From Acidimicrobiales bacterium (GTDB lineage: Bacteria; Actinomycetota; Acidimicrobiia; Acidimicrobiales; SZUA-35), in contig JABDJU010000100.1 of assembly GCA_013003325.1 (NCBI GenBank), positions 1 to 9,965 of the forward strand: 9,965 nucleotides of DNA. Reading direction: 5' to 3'. The position numbers and the translations under genes were made by a program. Position 1 is the first letter of the stretch. Each line of letters opens with the position of its first letter. The notes under the pieces were generated by a model. It did no database searches. It saw nothing but the letters and a program-made list of their open reading frames with translations, and was not told the origin of the DNA. Positions 6,523-9,965 of this stretch are shown here, in pieces.

Positions 6523-7881
6523 CTAGCCGCGTCGAGACTCGAGGTTGAAGATCGTGTCGCGGGTGAGGGCGATGCAGGCATCGATCTCGGAAACTACGTC
6601 TTCCATCGTGGCCCTCAGCTCGGCGGGCTTGTCGCCCGCTCCCTGCAATCGCATCCCGGCTACGAACAGTCGTTGGATCACGCTGTCTTGGAGCTCGGCG
6701 GCGATTCGTTCGCGTTCTTCCACCCTCGCCAGCCGGGACTCGACACTCAGCATGCGGCTCATGTCGACGATGTGAGACAAGGCGCGACGTGCGTCGTCGG
6801 TGTGCAGCGCGGTCGCTGAAACGTGGGCGGTCACCACCGAACCATCGGGACGGAGGAACCGTTCCTGACCGCGGTGCAGATCGAACCGACCCGTGGCCAG
6901 GCCCTGAGCTGCTTCCACCGCCGATTCACGTTCCTCGGGCACAGCTAGATCGTTGAAGGCCCGTCCGGTCAGATCCCCGACCTCACGTCCGAGCATGGTG
7001 GCGAGGGATTCGTTTGCTGCCAGGATCTGCCTGGTCGAGGGGTCGGCGAGGTCGGTGATCGCCATCCCCACCGGTGCGTCTTCGAAGGCGGAACGAAATG
7101 CCCGCTCCGACGCGGCGAGCCGTTGCAGTTGCTGTTGTCGCTCGGTGGTGTCACGAACCAATGCGACGAGACACTCCTTGCCGAGTGTCCGGGCGTTCGG
7201 TCGTTGGACCATCACCTCGACGTGGCGGTCCTGGGACCCTTCCCGCCGGTGCACCGAATCGTAGGTGACGAGCGAGCGTTCGCCCACGAGCAGAGGCGCC
7301 AGAATGCCTTCGAGGTCGGACCGACCCAGACCGGGAGCGAGCTCATCGAAGCGGATGCCACCCAGAAGCTCGGCTGCGGAGAGACCCGAAAGCCGAACCG
7401 CAGCATCGTTCACGTAGCACAGCTCGAGCGAGCCGACCTCCAGCATGTACACCGCTTCACCGACCGAGTCGAGCGACGCTCGGATGGCGTCGGCCTCGGA
7501 CTGCTCGCTGCGCAACGACGTTATGTCACGGATGACGGCCAGGACCGACGTGTGGCCTTCTCCAGTGACGGAACCGAGACTGATCTCGGCGGCAAATTCG
7601 GTCCCGTCCTTTCGCTTGCCGACCAGGCTGTCTGGTCGATCCCCCATGAATCGAGGCCGCGGGTCGGCCATGTACTGGGCGTGGACCCGGAGGTGTTCGC
7701 CGTGGAAGCGACTCGGGATCAGATCGTTCAGGTCCTTGCCGGCGAGACCGGTATCCCGAAAGCCGAACAACTCCGCCGCCGCCCGATTCGCCCAACTGAT
7801 CGTCCCGGTCTGGTTGACCACCACCATGGCGTCGGTTGCGCCTTCCATGTGGGCCCGGGCCACAGCGTCGGTCAGTGACAC
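6523..7881 (-). CDS. Triple-PAS protein with degenerate DosS-type DHp helix; no ATPase domain
   Basis: A 452-residue cytoplasmic protein with a GTG start at 7881 and GGGGAG a few bases upstream. PAS 1 is about residues 10-125 (GATDAMVVVNQTGTISWANRAA, KRKDGTEFAAEISLG, VIRDIT). PAS 2 is about 133-247 (LDSVGEAVYMLE, YVNDAA, LVRDTTERQ). PAS 3 is about 258-375 (FEDAPVGMAITDL, LAANESLATMLG, RPDGSVV). Residues 386-450 match the HisKA_3 dimerisation helices of DosS/DosT-like kinases (RIAAELQDSVIQRLFVAGM, then a second helix ending DTIFNLE). The family has RIARDLHD there, so the phospho-acceptor histidine is glutamine 398 (codon 6688-6690). The protein stops right after the second helix, with no HATPase domain. 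It cannot be an ordinary histidine kinase and may sense a signal and pair with another kinase. It lies 42 bp downstream of the split-barrel gene, so they may share an operon. Confidence 0.85.
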   Translation of the reverse strand: MSLTDAVARAHMEGATDAMVVVNQTGTISWANRAAAELFGFRDTGLAGKDLNDLIPSRFHGEHLRVHAQYMADPRPRFMGDRPDSLVGKRKDGTEFAAEISLGSVTGEGHTSVLAVIRDITSLRSEQSEADAIRASLDSVGEAVYMLEVGSLELCYVNDAAVRLSGLSAAELLGGIRFDELAPGLGRSDLEGILAPLLVGERSLVTYDSVHRREGSQDRHVEVMVQRPNARTLGKECLVALVRDTTERQQQLQRLAASERAFRSAFEDAPVGMAITDLADPSTRQILAANESLATMLGREVGDLTGRAFNDLAVPEERESAVEAAQGLATGRFDLHRGQERFLRPDGSVVTAHVSATALHTDDARRALSHIVDMSRMLSVESRLARVEERERIAAELQDSVIQRLFVAGMRLQGAGDKPAELRATMEDVVSEIDACIALTRDTIFNLESRRG

Positions 7882-7901
7882 AACTCTCCCCGTCGTCAGC
7901 G

Positions 7902-7923
7902 GGCCCGACCGGCTACCCGGGCC
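7902..7923 (-). terminator. GC-rich hairpin between split-barrel and PAS genes
   Basis: Arms GGCCCG and CGGGCC (six perfect pairs) flank a ten-base loop, directly after the TGA of the split-barrel gene (7924-7926) and before the PAS gene. No T-tract follows. It could partly terminate or set transcript ratios within a two-gene operon. Confidence 0.3.
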
Positions 7924-8346
7924 TCACTGCGTCCGTGTCGGCAAACGCCTGCCGGCGATTGCGGTCGGCACGATCTGCAAGAATCGACTCTTCACTCCTG
8001 CCGCCCATGGACCGACCGCCAGGTCCTGGGCAAACAACAGATCGTCGAGATTCTCGAGTTCGGTTGCTTCGCCTCGGACCACCACGCTCCACCCGGAATG
8101 ATCGGCCTCATCGATCGAATCGACCTCGAAGGCAACCTGCGGATTGAGCACTGCGGCGGCGAGCTTGAGTCCAGGTGCGGTCTGAACGTAGATCTCTTGG
8201 TGCCAGGCCTTGAAGTTCACCGGGAAGATGTCGGGACTGTTGTTGATGACGACCGCCAGTCGTCCGATCGACCGTTGGGCCAGGAGCTCCCAGCACTCCT
8301 CGGAGGTGAGATCTTCCAGTGTTACCCGGGGGTCGTCTTCGCTCAT
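7924..8346 (-). CDS. Pyridoxamine 5'-phosphate oxidase-like flavin split-barrel protein
   Basis: A 140-residue protein starting at ATG 8346. It matches the FMN/F420-binding split-barrel family. Features are an N-terminal helix (LTSEECWELLAQ), the first strands SIGRLAVVINNSPDIFPVNFKAW, EIYVQTAPGLKLAAAV (cofactor phosphate contacts are usually around this T-x-x-G-x-K segment), VAFEVDSID, GWSVVVRGEATEL, and the C-terminal RFLQIVPTAIAGRRL. The length is normal for the single-domain form. Cofactor (FMN, F420 or haem) and substrate cannot be told. Mycobacterial relatives such as Rv0080 and Rv3129 belong to the DosR regulon, matching the DosR-like site 35 bp upstream of this start. It is divergent from the stress-protein operon across 154 bp and may be co-transcribed with the downstream PAS gene. 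Shine-Dalgarno is weak. Confidence 0.85.
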   Translation of the reverse strand: MSEDDPRVTLEDLTSEECWELLAQRSIGRLAVVINNSPDIFPVNFKAWHQEIYVQTAPGLKLAAAVLNPQVAFEVDSIDEADHSGWSVVVRGEATELENLDDLLFAQDLAVGPWAAGVKSRFLQIVPTAIAGRRLPTRTQ

Positions 8347-8381
8347 GTCTCTAGAAGACCTTGCCCGATTGCGCCGTGACA

Positions 8382-8395
8382 GGGGCTTAGGTCCC
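8382..8395 (-). promoter_or_regulatory. Best DosR-box-like palindrome, upstream of the split-barrel gene
   Basis: The minus strand reads GGGACCTAAGCCCC, matching the DosR core GGGACTWWAGTCCC at 12 of 14 positions; five of seven palindrome pairs are intact. It sits 35 bases before ATG 8346 in the divergent gap 8347-8500. The sequence match is direct; binding by a DosR-like regulator is inference. Confidence 0.55.
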
Positions 8396-8422
8396 GCCGC
8401 GTCACCCTGAACCGCTGACGAA

Positions 8423-8436
8423 AGGCCCTAGCGATG
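8423..8436 (+). promoter_or_regulatory. Weak upstream half-site in the stress-operon promoter
   Basis: AGGCCCTAGCGATG shares GGCCCTAG with the site at 8459-8472 and lies 36 bp before it, a near-integral number of helical turns. Only the left part resembles the palindrome, so it is at best a secondary site. Confidence 0.25.
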
Positions 8437-8458
8437 TAGTTCGAGTTCGTAAGAACCT

Positions 8459-8472
8459 GGGCCCTAGGCACC
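8459..8472 (+). promoter_or_regulatory. DosR-box-like palindrome upstream of the stress-protein operon
   Basis: GGGCCCTAGGCACC is palindromic as GGnnCCTAGGnnCC and matches the DosR core at 9 of 14. It ends 28 bases before GTG 8501. With the sites at 8382-8395 and 8423-8436 it makes the 154-bp divergent gap a compact cluster of similar sequences. I see no convincing -10 box. Confidence 0.4.
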
Positions 8473-8488
8473 ATCGTCAAGAGCCATC

Positions 8489-8494
8489 AAGGAG
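8489..8494 (+). promoter_or_regulatory. Shine-Dalgarno site fixing the GTG start of the first stress protein
   Basis: AAGGAG lies six bases before GTG 8501, a canonical spacing. It supports GTG rather than a later ATG as the start. Confidence 0.7.
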
Positions 8495-8500
8495 TTCACA

Positions 8501-9334
8501 GTGTTCAAACGGGTTCTTGTCCCCATCGATTCATCCAAATCATCGTTGCGAGCCCTGAAGCCGGCAAAGGCGTTCGCTGACAAGACCGGCGCTGAACTCG
8601 TCGTGGCCACCGTGCTCTTCACCGAGGCCATCGACGAAGAGGACCGTCGGCAGGGGTTGCGCCAGAGGACGGTCGATGTCGGCGTCGAGCCCGACGACGT
8701 CATCGTGCGACTGAACAGCATCTCGGTTGAGAACGGCCTCCATGACCTGATGGACGATGCCACCCTCGTGGTGTTGTCCAGCCCAGGGCACTCCCACACG
8801 CAAAGATTCCTCGGCAACGTTTCCGAAGAGATCGTGCATCATCGGCCGGCTGGACTGAGCGTGATCGTGGGGCCCGAGGTCGACGTCGACACCTATGTGC
8901 TCGAGGGTGCGGTGTTCGGATGTGTCGACCCTGGAGGTGAGGGCGACCGGTTGTTGGCTGCGGTGGAGCGGGTCTCCAAAGAGCTCGCTCTCGATCCATG
9001 GCTGATCTCGGTCGGTGAGGAGATGCCGGTGCCCTCCAAGACCGGCGCACCCGGTCTCGACCACATGCCGCTGGAGACGAACCAACTGCGCAGTCTGGCC
9101 CATGAACTCCAAGAACGAGACACCGCCACCGTCAACTACGACGTGCTCCACAGCGATCACCCAGCCAAGGAGATCGCCGCCTACGCCGCCCGCCACGGCG
9201 CCGCACTTCTTGCCGTGTCAACCCGGGAACGGAGCCCCCTCGATCGGCTGCTGTTCGGCAGCGTTGCGATCGACATCGTGAAGCGGGCCAGCGTGCCGGT
9301 ACTGGCCGTCCATCGCAAAGGATCGGGGCGGTGA
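8501..9334 (+). CDS. Tandem-domain universal stress protein (UspA family)
   Basis: A 277-residue cytoplasmic protein made of two Usp domains. Domain 1 (about 1-127) begins FKRVLVPIDSSKSSLRAL and ends with SPGHSHTQRFLGNVSEEI then GLSVIVGP. Domain 2 (about 132-272) ends with STRERSPLDRLLFGSVA then VPVLAVHRK. The ATP-binding signature of the family, G-x2-G-x9-G-S/T, is degraded in both: domain 1 has GHSH and GN, and domain 2 has lost the first glycines but keeps GS. ATP binding is therefore doubtful, at least in domain 1. Tandem Usp proteins of this type occur in mycobacteria, several under DosR control. The GTG start has a strong AAGGAG. It is the first gene of a three-gene run; its TGA overlaps the GTG of the next gene (GTGA). 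DosR-like sites precede it. Confidence 0.9.
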   Translation: MFKRVLVPIDSSKSSLRALKPAKAFADKTGAELVVATVLFTEAIDEEDRRQGLRQRTVDVGVEPDDVIVRLNSISVENGLHDLMDDATLVVLSSPGHSHTQRFLGNVSEEIVHHRPAGLSVIVGPEVDVDTYVLEGAVFGCVDPGGEGDRLLAAVERVSKELALDPWLISVGEEMPVPSKTGAPGLDHMPLETNQLRSLAHELQERDTATVNYDVLHSDHPAKEIAAYAARHGAALLAVSTRERSPLDRLLFGSVAIDIVKRASVPVLAVHRKGSGR

Positions 9335-9786
9335 ACCGGAAGATCATCGTTGCCCTCGACTCCAGCTCTGGCGCCCGCTCGGTCTTGGAGTGGACCCTTG
9401 ACCAGGCCGACAGTACCGATGAGGTGATCGCCCTGTCGGTATGGAATGTCACCCTTCTCGGGGGACTCGAGAACCCCTTCGCCAACCTGCACGACGCACA
9501 GGTGGAAGCCGCCGCTCGGGTCAACAGGCTGGTGGAAGCTGTGAGTCGGTCTCGTTGGGACAATCACCGCACGGCGATCCCGGTGCGGGTGGACGTGCGC
9601 CACGGCGACCCGGTCGCCGAATTGGTCGACGCCAGCAACGACGCCGACCTGATCGTCCTGGGGAACGCCCATCACTCCGGGCTGGGCGAACTCGGATCGG
9701 TCGCCCGAGCTGTGATACGCGGAGCCCAGTGCGCCGTCGCCATGGTTCCCACCGACGACGAAGAAACCGTGGGAGCGACCTCCTGA
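9331..9786 (+). CDS. Single-domain universal stress protein
   Basis: A 151-residue Usp protein with a GTG start at 9331 overlapping the previous stop by four bases, so probably translationally coupled. It begins KIIVALDSSSGARSVLEWTL, the first strand and helix of the fold. It continues with VRVDVRHGDPVAELVDAS and DADLIVLGNAHHSGLGELGSVARAVI, and ends with the final strand CAVAMVP. The nucleotide signature is partly kept (GNAHHSGLGELGS, residues 111-123), but the second glycine is histidine and the spacing looks one residue short. ATP binding is possible but unproven. Length is normal for single-domain members. Its TGA shares one base with the next ATG (TGATG). A possible role is as partner or hetero-dimer of the tandem protein upstream; that is inference from operon order. 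Confidence 0.88.
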   Translation: MNRKIIVALDSSSGARSVLEWTLDQADSTDEVIALSVWNVTLLGGLENPFANLHDAQVEAAARVNRLVEAVSRSRWDNHRTAIPVRVDVRHGDPVAELVDASNDADLIVLGNAHHSGLGELGSVARAVIRGAQCAVAMVPTDDEETVGATS

Positions 9787-9965
9787 TGACTGTCCTCATC
9801 GTGTACGGGTCGAAATACGGTTCGACGGGTACGGTTGCGCATCACATCGCTGACATCCTGGCCCAACAGGGGCTCCAGGTCGAAGTTCGAAGGCCCGAAC
9901 AGCATCCCGATCTCTCCCAGTACGACTCGGTCATCATCGGAAGCGCGATCTACGCAGGACGGTGG
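9786..9965 (+). CDS. Flavodoxin-domain protein (HemG/protoporphyrinogen oxidase-like), 3' end cut by window
   Basis: Starts at ATG 9786, sharing one base with the preceding TGA, and runs open to the window end, giving 60 residues. The N-terminal VLIVYGSKYGSTGTVAHHIA is the FMN phosphate-binding loop and first helix of flavodoxins. YDSVIIGSAIYAGRW is the next strand and the FMN-ring loop typical of HemG-like and menaquinone-linked flavodoxin-domain proteins. It therefore probably binds FMN and takes part in electron transfer, perhaps with membrane quinones, but the partner is unknown and the rest of the protein is missing. It is third in an operon behind two universal stress proteins, which fits a redox or low-oxygen response. 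Confidence 0.85.
   Translation, partial: MTVLIVYGSKYGSTGTVAHHIADILAQQGLQVEVRRPEQHPDLSQYDSVIIGSAIYAGRW

Noticed and set aside
6520..6528. GCCCTAGCC string matching the core of the weak operator candidates
   Set aside because: It lies at the ends of two convergent genes, where no promoter is expected. It shows that GCCCTAG alone is not specific and lowers confidence in 2273-2286 and 8423-8436.
1..9965. tRNA, rRNA, CRISPR repeats, insertion sequences, phage attachment sites
   Set aside because: No repeat array, transposase frame, terminal inverted repeats or RNA gene signature was seen; nearly all bases are accounted for by coding frames.

Overview
The window is dense, high-GC bacterial DNA with GTG as well as ATG starts, many ATGA/GTGA stop-start overlaps, and families typical of Actinomycetota. 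A DosS-type dimerisation helix, universal stress proteins, a split-barrel flavoenzyme and a ClbS/DfsB protein together suggest an actinobacterium, perhaps of the Acidimicrobiia. That placement is inference, as there is no rRNA or marker gene.

Layout. Positions 1-1633 (+) hold an overlapping three-gene run: a ClbS/DfsB protein cut by the window start, a two-helix membrane protein, and a GNAT protein with a cysteine-bearing C-terminal domain. Converging on it (-) is a helical coiled-coil protein (1645-2214), downstream of a 6-phosphofructokinase (2303-3622). Divergent from the phosphofructokinase (+) is an L-fucose-isomerase-like protein (3722-5122), followed by an acetyl-CoA hydrolase/CoA-transferase (5191-6516). 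Converging on that (-) is a triple-PAS protein with a degenerate DosS-like end (6523-7881), preceded by a flavin split-barrel protein (7924-8346). Divergent from the latter, across 154 bp, is an operon (+) of two universal stress proteins and a flavodoxin cut by the window end.

The most interesting signal is regulatory. Promoter gaps contain imperfect 14-bp palindromes resembling the mycobacterial DosR box (core GGGACTWWAGTCCC). The best are at 8382-8395 (12/14) and 3673-3686 (11/14), with weaker ones at 5142-5155 and 8459-8472. Three of them sit exactly 35 bp before a plausible start codon. The gene content also resembles a DosR dormancy regulon: stress proteins, a split-barrel flavoenzyme, a phosphofructokinase and a DosS-like sensor remnant. 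My reading is a DosR-type hypoxia or redox-stress regulon in a non-mycobacterial actinobacterium. It would couple stress proteins to a carbon and energy module (sugar isomerase, phosphofructokinase, acyl-CoA/acetate exchange) and include a PAS pseudo-kinase with no phospho-acceptor histidine and no ATPase domain. No DosR-like regulator or intact kinase lies in the window, so this remains a hypothesis.

Both convergent gene ends (1629-1649 and 6505-6520) carry short perfect hairpins that include stop codons.
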